A program made the position numbers and the translations under genes. DNA of 46,030 nucleotides from Ruminiclostridium sp. Lineage in GTDB: Bacteria; Bacillota; Clostridia; Oscillospirales; Ruminococcaceae. Within the stretch, counting starts at the first letter, position 1. Each line of letters begins with the position of its first letter. This document shows, one piece after another, positions 1-7,512 of the stretch. The notes under the pieces are model-generated. The model did no database searches, was not told where the DNA came from, and was given only the letters and a program-made list of their open reading frames with translations. The DNA is taken from NCBI GenBank assembly GCA_017625405.1, contig JAGALB010000017.1:1-46030 (forward strand), written 5' to 3'.

Positions 1-147
1 GATAACATATATTATAAGAACCGCACGCCGTTAGCAAAATCAAAGATTTTGACGGCTGAGCGAACCTTGAAATATATGTTTGTTGCTTCGCAACCGGCAG
101 CTTCGCTGCCCTATCGTAATTTCATTCCGACAACATATATTATATTA
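1..147. repeat. Multi-hairpin intergenic element at the window edge
   Basis: No gene is visible here. The stretch holds three predicted hairpins: an imperfect one at 28-58 (gccgt...acggc with caaaatc/gattttg inside), one at 82-94 (gttgc-ttc-gcaac) and one at 96-110 (ggcagc-ttc-gctgcc). The block is bracketed by two direct copies of AACATATATTATA (4-16 and 131-143). It resembles the other hairpin-rich intergenic elements in this window in its TTC loops, but not in overall sequence. It may be cut by the window edge. Function unknown. Confidence 0.5.
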
Positions 148-199
148 CATTTTTGTCGATTTGTAAATGGTTTTTAGAAAATTTAGCAGATTTTCTGCG

Positions 200-228
200 T
201 TGACTTTTCAATTAAGTAGTGGTATACT
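200..228 (+). promoter_or_regulatory. Sigma-A type promoter of the pyridoxamine kinase operon
   Basis: TTGACT (200-205) and TATACT (223-228) are separated by 17 bases, 36 bases before the start codon at 265. An AAAGGAG ribosome site at 251-257 follows. Confidence 0.75.
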
Positions 229-264
229 GTATTTCAGTGATTTTTTGCAGAAAGGAGATTTTTC

Positions 265-1101
265 ATGGAAAAACAGAAGCGTGTTGCCGCAATACATGAC
301 CTTTCAGGCTACGGAAGATGTGCTCTTACCGTTATTCTGCCTGTCATTTCCGCAATGGGTATCCAGTGTGTTACTGTCCCCACTGCAATCCTTTCCACTC
401 ATACAGGCGGCTTCAGCGACCTTGTACTCCGTGACACCACTGATTTCATTTCTCCCTGCTGTAAGCACTATAAAGAGCTTCAGGTGCATTTTGACGCAAT
501 ATACAGCGGTTTTCTCGCTTCTGAAGAACAGGTGGACTGCTGCCTTGAATTCTTTGATAGCTTCCCTTCCGCAATAAAGATTGTTGACCCTGTAATGGGC
601 GACGACGGAATACCCTATCAGACCTACACCAAGGGGCTTATTGAGCGCACCAAGGAGCTTGTTACCCACGCCGATATTATCACCCCGAATCTTACTGAAG
701 CGGCTATACTCCTTGAAAAGGACTATCCTGATTCTCTCACCGGGTCACAGCTTCGTGACTGGGCGGAAAAGCTCTGTAAAAAAGCAAAATCCGTTGTAAT
801 AACAGGTGTACCGCTTGAAAATGGCGGCTTCGTAAACGCTTCTCTTGACGAAAAGGGAGATTTCAGAATATACAACTGGAACAGAATTCCTGTTTCCTAT
901 CCCGGTACAGGTGATATATTTGCCGCAGTCCTCACAGGAAGCATTTTAAAGGGCAAGACCCTTTCCGAATCGGTTAAAGAAGCGGCGCATTTCTGCACAC
1001 TTGCCATAAAGGCTACATACGAAAGCGGCGAGCCTGTCCGCAACGGCGTGGAATTTGAGCGTGTGCTGGGTTATTTATGCAAGGATACGGTGAATTTATG
1101 A
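265..1101 (+). CDS. pdxK: Pyridoxamine/pyridoxal kinase (PfkB/ribokinase superfamily)
   Basis: Predicted to phosphorylate pyridoxamine or pyridoxal to the 5'-phosphate in vitamin B6 salvage, in the cytoplasm. At 278 residues it has the usual length of the PdxK/PdxY family. The N-terminal HDLSGYGRCAL block (11-21) is typical of this family. VDPVMGDDG (107-115) and TPNLTEA (140-146) are conserved core motifs, and GTGD (214-217) is the anion hole with the catalytic base Asp217. The start is set by AAAGGAG 7 bases upstream. Its TGA overlaps the ATG of the following HAD gene (ATGA), so the two are translationally coupled. PdxK versus PdxY cannot be decided from sequence alone; thiamine-precursor kinases of the same fold are less likely. 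Confidence 0.88.
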   Translation: MEKQKRVAAIHDLSGYGRCALTVILPVISAMGIQCVTVPTAILSTHTGGFSDLVLRDTTDFISPCCKHYKELQVHFDAIYSGFLASEEQVDCCLEFFDSFPSAIKIVDPVMGDDGIPYQTYTKGLIERTKELVTHADIITPNLTEAAILLEKDYPDSLTGSQLRDWAEKLCKKAKSVVITGVPLENGGFVNASLDEKGDFRIYNWNRIPVSYPGTGDIFAAVLTGSILKGKTLSESVKEAAHFCTLAIKATYESGEPVRNGVEFERVLGYLCKDTVNL

Positions 1102-1745
1102 ATATAAAAGGCGCAATTTTTGATCTGGACGGCACTCTGCTGGACTCAATGTGGGTATGGAAGCAGATAGACCACGATTTCCTCCTGAAAAGAGGAATTG
1201 CCGTTCCCGACGATTATATGCTGGCTGTCGCTCACCTGGGTGCATACCAGACCGCAGTTTACACAGCAGAGCGTTTCGGTCTCCCTGAAACACCCGACCA
1301 GATGATTGATGAATGGGTAAAAATGGCGGTTGATTATTACACAAATAAGGTTGAGCTTAAAAAGGGAGCTTATGAATACCTGAAAATGCTGTATGACAAC
1401 GGTGTAAAGCTTGCCGTTGCAACCGCAAACGACGAAAGCCTGTATCTCCCCGCCCTAAAACACACGGGAATTGATAAATTCTTCAGCGCTGTGGTTAACG
1501 TAAACGATGTTGAACGCAAGAAAGGCTTTCCCGATATATACTGGCTTGCCTGTGAAAAAATGGGGATAAAGCCTGAGAATTCTGCGGTTTTCGAGGATAT
1601 ATACATGGGTATCTGCGGCGCAAAGGACGGCGGTTTTATTGCCGTGGGCGTTTTTGATGAAACCTCCTCTGTAGATGAGCAGAAAATCCGTGAAAAGGCA
1701 GACAGGTACATATATGATTTTGAAGAACTGCTTGTAAAAGCATGA
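1098..1745 (+). CDS. HAD-superfamily hydrolase (beta-phosphoglucomutase-like phosphatase)
   Basis: A 215-residue soluble protein read from the ATG that overlaps the stop of the kinase gene. An in-frame ATG 21 bases upstream lies inside the kinase gene and has no better ribosome site. Motif I is FDLDGTLLDS, with nucleophile Asp9 and acid/base Asp11. A cap domain follows at about residues 18-85. Motif II is in LAVATAND, the motif III Lys in ERKKGFPD (about 141), and motif IV in VFEDIYMG (Glu166-Asp167). This is the layout of the GmhB/PGMB branch that dephosphorylates small sugar or nucleotide phosphates. Coupling to the B6 kinase suggests, but does not prove, a role in pyridoxal-phosphate or other metabolite turnover. 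Confidence 0.85.
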   Translation: MNIKGAIFDLDGTLLDSMWVWKQIDHDFLLKRGIAVPDDYMLAVAHLGAYQTAVYTAERFGLPETPDQMIDEWVKMAVDYYTNKVELKKGAYEYLKMLYDNGVKLAVATANDESLYLPALKHTGIDKFFSAVVNVNDVERKKGFPDIYWLACEKMGIKPENSAVFEDIYMGICGAKDGGFIAVGVFDETSSVDEQKIREKADRYIYDFEELLVKA

Positions 1746-1747
1746 GA

Positions 1748-1778
1748 AATGCGGCATCGCCTGTGGCGATGCCGCATT
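1748..1778. terminator. Bidirectional rho-independent terminator
   Basis: A perfect 14-bp stem (aatgcggcatcgcc / ggcgatgccgcatt) with a 3-base loop, followed on the plus side by attatttattt. It sits between convergent genes and probably serves both. Confidence 0.85.
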
Positions 1779-1780
1779 AT

Positions 1781-2260
1781 TTATTTGTATATATTAATAA
1801 CTGTAACGCCGTTTCTTTCGCACATTCTTATTGTCTGCCCCGTGCCGCTTGAAACATCTTCGGCGTTGTAATAACAAACACAGTAATCAGCGTTTTTAAC
1901 CAGCTCCTCATTGCGTTTCTTCATACAGCCGGGGTAGTATTTTTCGGAAAGTACGGTACAGCTGTCAGCCTTCTCCATTATTTCATAAAAAAGCGCTTTA
2001 TACTCCCGCCCCCATTTTCCTGTCTGGATTTCAGGGCTGCAAGGAAGAATAAGGTGCAGCTTTACCTGCGGGTAGTTCTTTTTCAGGGCAAGCACTGCCC
2101 TTTCTGCCAGCATATCAAATCCCATAGCTCCGCCTGCGTAGAAATCCGTAACGCCGTACTCTTCCACAAGACGGATAAGCGACTCCCACAGCCTGCCTTT
2201 AAGGGCGGTATTAACTATTATATTACGGTGACCCGTAAAACAGCATCTTTTTGTTTTCAT
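1781..2260 (-). CDS. SLOG-family protein (DUF1273 / YpsA-like nucleotide-sensing fold)
   Basis: 159 residues from the ATG at 2260, which has GGGGAG six bases upstream; a start six codons earlier has none. The N-terminal CCFTGHRN (6-13) and the glycine-rich YAGGAMGFDMLAE (41-53) are hallmarks of the SLOG/YpsA Rossmann-like fold, which binds nucleotide-derived ligands. A later SSGTGQTIRMCER stretch fits the same family. The molecular role is not established. It is transcribed divergently from two XRE regulators and shares an operator-like promoter region with them, so it is probably under their control. Such proteins are often found on accessory DNA. I infer a small regulated accessory unit rather than a housekeeping role. 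Confidence 0.75.
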   Translation of the reverse strand: MKTKRCCFTGHRNIIVNTALKGRLWESLIRLVEEYGVTDFYAGGAMGFDMLAERAVLALKKNYPQVKLHLILPCSPEIQTGKWGREYKALFYEIMEKADSCTVLSEKYYPGCMKKRNEELVKNADYCVCYYNAEDVSSGTGQTIRMCERNGVTVINIYK

Positions 2261-2291
2261 TTTTTCTCCCCTTAGCAAGCATATACATCTT

Positions 2292-2359
2292 AAAAGGTGT
2301 ATATGCTTTATTATACACCTTTTCAGGAGTTTGTCAACACATTTTTAAAGGTGTATAAT
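2292..2359. promoter_or_regulatory. Divergent overlapping promoters with a repeated AAAGGTGTATA operator
   Basis: Plus promoter: TTGTCA (2331-2336), 17 bases, TATAAT (2354-2359). Minus promoter: TTGACA read from 2337 to 2332, 16 bases, TATAAT read from 2315 to 2310. The same word AAAGGTGTATAAT covers both -10 boxes (2347-2359 on plus; 2322-2310 on minus). A third copy at 2292-2303 makes an inverted repeat with the minus copy (aaaaggtgtata / tatacacctttt). This is a natural operator layout for the XRE proteins encoded just downstream. Confidence 0.75.
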
Positions 2360-2391
2360 TATTATTGTAAATTACTGAGAGGGGTGACAAT

Positions 2392-2607
2392 ATGGACATC
2401 GGAAACAGATTGAAAGAAGTCCGCAAGGGCAAGGCGAATCAGAAGCAGATTGCCGACCTTTTAAACACCACTCAACAGCAAATAAGTAAATACGAACAGA
2501 ATATTCAGGAAATCCCCTGCCGCCATATTATCACTCTTGCAAAATTCTTTGATGTGTCAGCAGATTATCTTCTCTGCCTTACCGACAACAAAGAAAAATA
2601 CTGGTGA
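2392..2607 (+). CDS. XRE-family helix-turn-helix regulator
   Basis: 71 residues, almost entirely a Cro/CI-type HTH domain. Residues 17-37 (QKQIADLLNTTQQQISKYEQN) form the helix-turn-helix, and FFDVSADYLL (52-61) is the usual closing helix of the family. There is no second ligand or protease domain. The start has a GAGGGGTG ribosome site and a strong promoter 33 bases upstream. The operator-like word overlapping its own -10 box suggests autorepression together with repression of the divergent SLOG gene. It is followed after 6 bases by a second XRE gene. Confidence 0.9.
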   Translation: MDIGNRLKEVRKGKANQKQIADLLNTTQQQISKYEQNIQEIPCRHIITLAKFFDVSADYLLCLTDNKEKYW

Positions 2608-2613
2608 TAAAAC

Positions 2614-2817
2614 ATGCGTCTGAGAATAAAAGACTTACGAGAAGACAACGACCTTACGCAAAAGCAGATTTGCGCTTATCTTATCTGCGACCAGTCGTTA
2701 TACTCAAAATATGAACGTGGCGAGCGTGAAATTCCGCTGAATCTTATAATAAAGCTTGCTGATTATTATAAAGTAAGCCTTGATTATATTGTAGGCAGGA
2801 GCGATAAAAAACATTGA
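2614..2817 (+). CDS. Second small XRE-family regulator
   Basis: 67 residues. The HTH lies at 15-35 (TQKQICAYLICDQSLYSKYER), ending with YKVSLDYIVGR (52-62), the closing helix of the Cro/CI fold. It lies 6 bases after the first XRE gene and is surely co-transcribed; GGTGA just upstream can serve as ribosome site. The two proteins share architecture but little sequence outside the HTH core, so they may act as a heteromeric or antagonistic pair. That last point is inference. Confidence 0.88.
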   Translation: MRLRIKDLREDNDLTQKQICAYLICDQSLYSKYERGEREIPLNLIIKLADYYKVSLDYIVGRSDKKH

Positions 2818-2818
2818 A

Positions 2819-2856
2819 CAAAGGACAGAACGAGCGAATGCTCCGCCTGTCCTTTT
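2819..2856 (+). terminator. Rho-independent terminator of the XRE operon
   Basis: Outer stem aaaggacag / ctgtccttt enclosing a small inner stem (gagc/gctc), then a ttttatttatatttt tract on the plus strand. It lies only a few bases from the end of the convergent MATE gene. Confidence 0.8.
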
Positions 2857-2859
2857 TAT

Positions 2860-4224
2860 TTATATTTTGCTTATTATCCTTTTATAGCATCTTATCAGGA
2901 ACACCGCACTGCAAATAACCGACATGCATTCTGCCAGCGGGAATGACCACCATACGGCATTTACGCCGCCTAAATACGCCAGGATATATGCCGCAGGCAC
3001 AAGTACCACAAGCTGTCTTGCAACCGATACAATAAGACTTAAAACGCCGTTGCCCAGCGCCTGGAATACCGAGCCGCTTACAATACAGAAGCCTGCAAAG
3101 ATAAAGTTAAGAGAGATAATTCTGAGGGCAGGCACACCCATTTCCAGCAGTGCCGCATTTGACTCGCCCTCGGTAGCGAACATCATCAAAAGCTGTTCGG
3201 GGAAGAACTGGAACACCAGCATACACGCAATTGTAATCGATAAAGCGAAAACGATGCTGTAACGTATGGTCTTCATAATGCGGTCTTTTCTGCGTGCACC
3301 GTAGTTGTAGGAAATAATCGGCACCATACCGTTGTTAAGACCCACAACAGGCATTACCGCAAAGCTCTGGAGCTTGAAGTAAATACCAAAGACATTGGTA
3401 GCAACGGTGGAAAAGCCGTCAAGCAGCTTATTCATGGCAAAGGTCATAACCGAAGAAATCGCCATCATTACGATTGACGGAAAACCTACCGCATAAATAC
3501 GCTTTATAATGCCGAAATCGGGTCTGAAGCCTCTGAACGAGAATTCAAGCTCCTTATTTATTTTCAGATTGAATATAATACCAAGCGTTGCCGCTATACA
3601 CTGACCGATAACCGTTGCAACCGCAGCGCCTGCGATACCCATTGCGGGAACACCGAAGTAGCCGAAAATCATGATAGGGTCAAGAATAATGTTTATAACA
3701 GCGCCTGTTGCCTGAGTAATCATCGTGAAAAGTGTCTTGCCCGTTGACTGGAGCAGACGCTCAAGAGTCATCTGAAAAAACAGACCGAATGACAGCACAG
3801 AACAAAGCGAAAGATATTCAGAGCCATAATCTATTACCGCCTGAACGCCTGTCTGTGAAGCGATAAAGGGACGGACAAGAAAAACACCGATAAAGGTAAA
3901 TAAAAGCCAGCTGAATACTGCCAGTAGAAGACCTGTTTTTGCTACCTTCGACGCAAGCTCACGCTTGCCTTCGCCAAGGCTTTTGGATAAGAACGCACTG
4001 ATACCTACGCCTGTACCCGAACCTACCGCAATCATAAGATTCTGCATAGGAAATGCAACGGTAACACCTGTAAGTGCATCCTGGCTGAACTGAGCCACGA
4101 AAATACTGTCAACGATGTTGTAAAGCGCCTGAATAATCATTGAAATCATCAGGGGCAGCGACATGGAAAGCAGCAGCTTACCTTCGGACATTACGCCCAT
4201 TTTGTTTTCTTTTGTTTCTACCAT
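2860..4224 (-). CDS. MATE-family multidrug/toxin exporter
   Basis: 454 residues, the standard length of a MATE transporter with twelve predicted membrane helices in two pseudo-repeats. Recognisable stretches include LPLMISMIIQALYNIVDSIFV (first helix region, split here only for reading), SGTGVGISAFLSKSLG near residue 75, and NGMVPIISYNYGARR in the second half. These are typical of the DinF/NorM-like branch common in Clostridia. It probably exports cationic drugs or metabolites using a Na+ or H+ gradient. It starts 28 bases after the stop of the upstream anchored protein and so is likely in one operon with it. Substrate cannot be predicted. Confidence 0.92.
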   Translation of the reverse strand: MVETKENKMGVMSEGKLLLSMSLPLMISMIIQALYNIVDSIFVAQFSQDALTGVTVAFPMQNLMIAVGSGTGVGISAFLSKSLGEGKRELASKVAKTGLLLAVFSWLLFTFIGVFLVRPFIASQTGVQAVIDYGSEYLSLCSVLSFGLFFQMTLERLLQSTGKTLFTMITQATGAVINIILDPIMIFGYFGVPAMGIAGAAVATVIGQCIAATLGIIFNLKINKELEFSFRGFRPDFGIIKRIYAVGFPSIVMMAISSVMTFAMNKLLDGFSTVATNVFGIYFKLQSFAVMPVVGLNNGMVPIISYNYGARRKDRIMKTIRYSIVFALSITIACMLVFQFFPEQLLMMFATEGESNAALLEMGVPALRIISLNFIFAGFCIVSGSVFQALGNGVLSLIVSVARQLVVLVPAAYILAYLGGVNAVWWSFPLAECMSVICSAVFLIRCYKRIISKI

Positions 4225-4251
4225 TTTTTATTCCTTTTATTTATATTTCTG

Positions 4252-5010
4252 TTATTTTACCGCTTTGGCGGAGTTAATTATGCCATAGGCTTCTTCAAGA
4301 GAGTCCGTGCGGATCTGTATGACCGTTCTTACATCAAGGTCATCTGTCGTGAAAATTCTTAATGACAAGGTATAATTCCCGTTTTCATCGGGGTTTCCGT
4401 GATTACGGATATCAATAAAGCCGCAGATTTCGTCACGCTCATATATAAGAGTTGTTTCATCTGCAAAGCTGCGTGCCTTATAATCTCCGCCGAAAAGGAA
4501 AGTCTTTGCGGCGTCGAGGTCAAAGAAATTATAGTGTTCATTTTCAAGCAGATATATGGCCTTGAACAGGTCATATGCCTTTTCGGGATAACCAAGGCCA
4601 AAACCTTCAAAGGCTTTCTTTACGGCGTCCTTCCCGGGTGCTGAGATTTTGTTTGAAAACCTTGCAGTAGTGAAGAAAAAGCTGGTGTTCTGCACTGTGG
4701 GCTTTACTACCCACAGCCATTCGTTTTCCCCTCTTTCATATTCCGCAGACATACCGCTGTATTTACGGGGCTCAACCTCCGTGAAATCCGCAGGAAGCTC
4801 TACCGAAATATGTCCGTTTTCATAAGTAAAAGTATTATCATTCTTAATGGAAAAATCAGTAAAATATTCAAACGGTCCGCCTACATCAGGTATCTTTTCC
4901 TGCACCATGTTATATACATCAAGCCTCGGCGAAAGCCAGTTCCTGTAAAGCGTATCGCCTGCAGCAAGAAGTGCCAGCATAACCGAAATAACTATAATTT
5001 TCTTTTTCAA
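4252..5010 (-). CDS. Signal-anchored extracytoplasmic protein of unknown function
   Basis: 252 residues. A short basic start (MKKK) and a hydrophobic stretch at 4-17 make a signal peptide or anchor. There is no lipobox Cys, so it is not a lipoprotein. The rest is a soluble, mixed alpha/beta sequence rich in aromatic and acidic residues; I do not recognise a named domain. The last third (FADETTLIYERDEICGFIDIRNHGNP) reads like beta strands. It sits 28 bases upstream of the MATE exporter in the same direction, with an AGGAGAAG ribosome site before its ATG. No function is assigned. Confidence 0.75.
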   Translation of the reverse strand: MKKKIIVISVMLALLAAGDTLYRNWLSPRLDVYNMVQEKIPDVGGPFEYFTDFSIKNDNTFTYENGHISVELPADFTEVEPRKYSGMSAEYERGENEWLWVVKPTVQNTSFFFTTARFSNKISAPGKDAVKKAFEGFGLGYPEKAYDLFKAIYLLENEHYNFFDLDAAKTFLFGGDYKARSFADETTLIYERDEICGFIDIRNHGNPDENGNYTLSLRIFTTDDLDVRTVIQIRTDSLEEAYGIINSAKAVK

Positions 5011-5033
5011 TTTCTTCTCCTGTCATACACAAG

Positions 5034-5084
5034 GGGCGGCTGACAGCCGCCCGTAAATATTTTCAGATTCGTGCCGAAAGGCAC
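5034..5084. other. Two short intergenic hairpins
   Basis: gggcggct-gac-agccgccc at 5034-5052 and gtgcc-gaaa-ggcac at 5071-5084, between the end of the ApgM gene and the anchored protein. Neither has a clear T-run on the minus strand, so termination is possible but weak. Confidence 0.4.
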
Positions 5085-5102
5085 ACCTCAATCATTTATT
5101 AT

Positions 5103-6308
5103 TCATTCAGATAAAAAATGTTCCATAAGTGTATGACCCACTTCAACATATCTGCCTGTCTTTTCGGCAGCTTCTTCTGTGAAGCAGTCTACGCCCTGTT
5201 CTGCCTTTGTGCTGTTCCAGATAAGGTAAGGAACGGGAGCGTTTGTATGTGTCTTAAGAGAAAGGGGTGTGGGGTGGTCAGGGCAGATAAGCACCTTTAA
5301 TTCTTCGCCCTCGAATGCCTTTAATACAGGTCCTAAGATAAGCTCGTCAATAAGCTCGATAGCCTTTATCTTGTTCTGTACCTCAAAACGGTGGCCGCAC
5401 TCGTCGGGAGCTTCTACGTGGATGTATACGAAATCTCTTCCATCCTTCAGTGCCTTGATTGCAGCGTCTGCCTTGCCGCTGAAGTTTGTGTCTATGTAGC
5501 CTGTTGCGCCGTCAACATTGATAACGTCCATTTCTGTGAATTTACCGATACCCTTGAGTAAGTCAACCGCACTTATCATAGCACCTGTCTTACCATACTT
5601 TTCGGTAAAGGGCATAAGGCTCTTGCGTACGCCCTCGCCCCAGAACCAGAGGCTGTTTGCAGGGCGAAGACCCTTTGCTTCTCTTGCCTTGTTTACAGGG
5701 TGATCCTTAAGTAAGTCGTAGGACTTCTTCATCATTTCAAGTAAGGGAGCGCTGTTTTCATTGAAGCCTAAGTATTCCTTGATAGGCTTGCCTGTAATAT
5801 CGTGAGGAGGTGTAAGTGTGCCTACATCAAGTGTTCCGCCATTCCAGATAAGGCAGTGACGGTAGCTTACGCCGCTGTAATAGTGGAAAATGTCTGTATC
5901 AAGCTTTTCGGCAATGAACTTCATCAGTTCGGCAGCCTCTTCGGTGGAAATATCGTCTGCACAGTAGTCGAGGATAGTCTTGTCTTCGTATACAGCTTCG
6001 TCGGATAATGTAACAAGGTTTGCTCTGAAAGATACATCGTCAGGCTTCATATCAATACCGATACTGCCTGCCTCAAGGGGAGAACGGCCTGAATAATAGA
6101 TTGCAGGGTCATAACCGAGAACGGAAAGGTTAGCAACGTCGCTGCCGGGCTTAATGCCGTCAACAACCGTCTTTACAAGACCGATTTCCGCTGTTTTTGC
6201 GAGAGTGTCCATGTTGGGCTTCTTTGCACAGCCCATAGGTGTGTTGTCACCTAAATCCTCACGCTTTAAATCTGCCATACCGTCGCAGAGTAAAACCACA
6301 TACTTCAT
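5103..6308 (-). CDS. ApgM-type cofactor-independent phosphoglycerate mutase / proposed homoserine kinase
   Basis: 401 residues from the ATG at 6308, whose ATGA overlaps the stop of the upstream pseudouridine synthase gene. It belongs to the alkaline-phosphatase superfamily: DGMAD (9-13) and SDVANLSVLGYDP (56-68), with the predicted nucleophile Ser62, bind two metals together with the C-terminal PDECGHR and CPDHPTPLSLKTHT motifs. This is the archaeal-type ApgM family. Some bacterial members have been proposed to be an alternative homoserine kinase in threonine synthesis. No thr genes are next to it here, so both roles stay open: 3-phosphoglycerate to 2-phosphoglycerate in glycolysis, or homoserine phosphorylation. 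Confidence 0.85.
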   Translation of the reverse strand: MKYVVLLCDGMADLKREDLGDNTPMGCAKKPNMDTLAKTAEIGLVKTVVDGIKPGSDVANLSVLGYDPAIYYSGRSPLEAGSIGIDMKPDDVSFRANLVTLSDEAVYEDKTILDYCADDISTEEAAELMKFIAEKLDTDIFHYYSGVSYRHCLIWNGGTLDVGTLTPPHDITGKPIKEYLGFNENSAPLLEMMKKSYDLLKDHPVNKAREAKGLRPANSLWFWGEGVRKSLMPFTEKYGKTGAMISAVDLLKGIGKFTEMDVINVDGATGYIDTNFSGKADAAIKALKDGRDFVYIHVEAPDECGHRFEVQNKIKAIELIDELILGPVLKAFEGEELKVLICPDHPTPLSLKTHTNAPVPYLIWNSTKAEQGVDCFTEEAAEKTGRYVEVGHTLMEHFLSE

Positions 6309-7276
6309 TTTGTTGTCCTTCTTTCTTTGAATTTCTCTAAAAACCATATATTACGGGCGGTGAATTCTCTGCCGTCAAGATAACTGAGTATTCCGCCGTC
6401 TGTACTGAAATTAAAAATCAGCTTATAGCTGTAAAGAGCCTGATAAGGGTAGCCCTTTTCCTTATTTATCTTGTTTACGCCGTATTTTCCGTCGCCTAAA
6501 AGAAAATGCCCGATGTATGCCATATGCGCACGTATCTGATGCGTGCGTCCCGTAATGAGATCCACCTCTAAAAGGCTGTCGCCGCCGCAGGTTTCAAGCA
6601 CCTTGTAGGCTGTGACGATAGTCCTGTTCTGCGGTGTTTTCTTATCGGAAATTATAACACGGTTTTCCTTCTCGTTTTTATATAGATAAGCGGTAAGCCT
6701 TGCACTTTTTGCTTTCGGAACGCCGTTCACCGCACACAGATAGAGCTTTGTAAGCTCCCTGTCCTTGACCTTCTGGTTCAGTATACGCAGACTTTCGGCA
6801 TTTTTCGCCGCAATGACAATACCTCCCGTATTACGGTCAATACGGTTACAGAGGGCAGGCGCAAAGGAATACTCCTCCTCAGGCTTGTACTCGCCTTTTT
6901 TGTAAAGGTAGTTCTTTATGCGGTTTATAAGGGTATCCGCCGTATTGTCGTTATCCTCATGCACCACAAGCCCCGGCTGTTTATCCACAAGGATGATATT
7001 TTCGTCCTCATAGATAATATCAATTGCGCCATCAGTGCGGAGAAAATCATCATCGGCAGTCTTCTGCTTTTCAAAGAATTCATCCTTGATATAAAGAGTG
7101 ATGATATCGCCCTCACAGAGCTTGTAGTTTGCTTCCGTGCGTTTCCCGTTTACCTTGATGTCCTTTTTTCTGATAGTCTTGCAGATAAGGCTCTGCGGCA
7201 GTTCGGGGTATGTCTTGACAAGAAAACGGTCAATACGCTGTCCCGCCGCATTTTTGTTTACAGTTACCTGCTTCAT
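6305..7276 (-). CDS. RluA/RluD-family 23S rRNA-type pseudouridine synthase
   Basis: 323 residues. An S4-like RNA-binding domain occupies about 13-60 and the catalytic domain about 80-310. The signature NRIDRNTGGIVI (144-155) carries the catalytic Asp148. KQPGLVVH (99-106) and the C-terminal RTHQIRAHMAYIGHFLLGDGKYG block are typical of RluA-class enzymes, which convert uridine to pseudouridine in rRNA. The gene is tightly packed: it overlaps the 70-residue protein upstream and the ApgM gene downstream, each by ATGA. The exact target base cannot be read from the sequence. Confidence 0.92.
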   Translation of the reverse strand: MKQVTVNKNAAGQRIDRFLVKTYPELPQSLICKTIRKKDIKVNGKRTEANYKLCEGDIITLYIKDEFFEKQKTADDDFLRTDGAIDIIYEDENIILVDKQPGLVVHEDNDNTADTLINRIKNYLYKKGEYKPEEEYSFAPALCNRIDRNTGGIVIAAKNAESLRILNQKVKDRELTKLYLCAVNGVPKAKSARLTAYLYKNEKENRVIISDKKTPQNRTIVTAYKVLETCGGDSLLEVDLITGRTHQIRAHMAYIGHFLLGDGKYGVNKINKEKGYPYQALYSYKLIFNFSTDGGILSYLDGREFTARNIWFLEKFKERRTTK

Positions 7277-7485
7277 CGCTGGATACGTGTAAAGCCGAAT
7301 TTTTCAAAATGCTCACAGGCTTCAACTATGAATTCGTTGGGATTTGCACAGCTCTTTCCTACTTCAGAAAGTCCTGCAACCGCTTCATTCCACTTTGCGG
7401 CAGTAGCTTCATCGTCCTCGCCCGAGAACCATACCTCACTGTGCCATGTGCCGAATTTTAAACCGATAATGTAGGGTTTTGTCAT
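7273..7485 (-). CDS. Small soluble protein, first gene of the RluA-ApgM operon
   Basis: 70 residues with no signal peptide or membrane helix; one Trp-rich N-terminal half (KFGTWHSEVWFSGEDDEATAA) and an amphipathic C-terminal half. I do not recognise the family. The start is well supported by AGGAG seven bases upstream, and the stop overlaps the ATG of the pseudouridine synthase as ATGA, so it is almost certainly translated. Position suggests translational coupling, but no function follows from that. Confidence 0.75.
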   Translation of the reverse strand: MTKPYIIGLKFGTWHSEVWFSGEDDEATAAKWNEAVAGLSEVGKSCANPNEFIVEACEHFEKFGFTRIQR

Positions 7486-7512
7486 AATCTGAACTCCTTT
7501 TTAAGTGAAAAA

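Noticed and set aside
167-669. Open frames overlapping the pyridoxamine kinase gene on both strands
   Set aside because: They are shadows: no ribosome site, Cys/Phe-rich low-plausibility proteins, and the kinase frame has clear family motifs.
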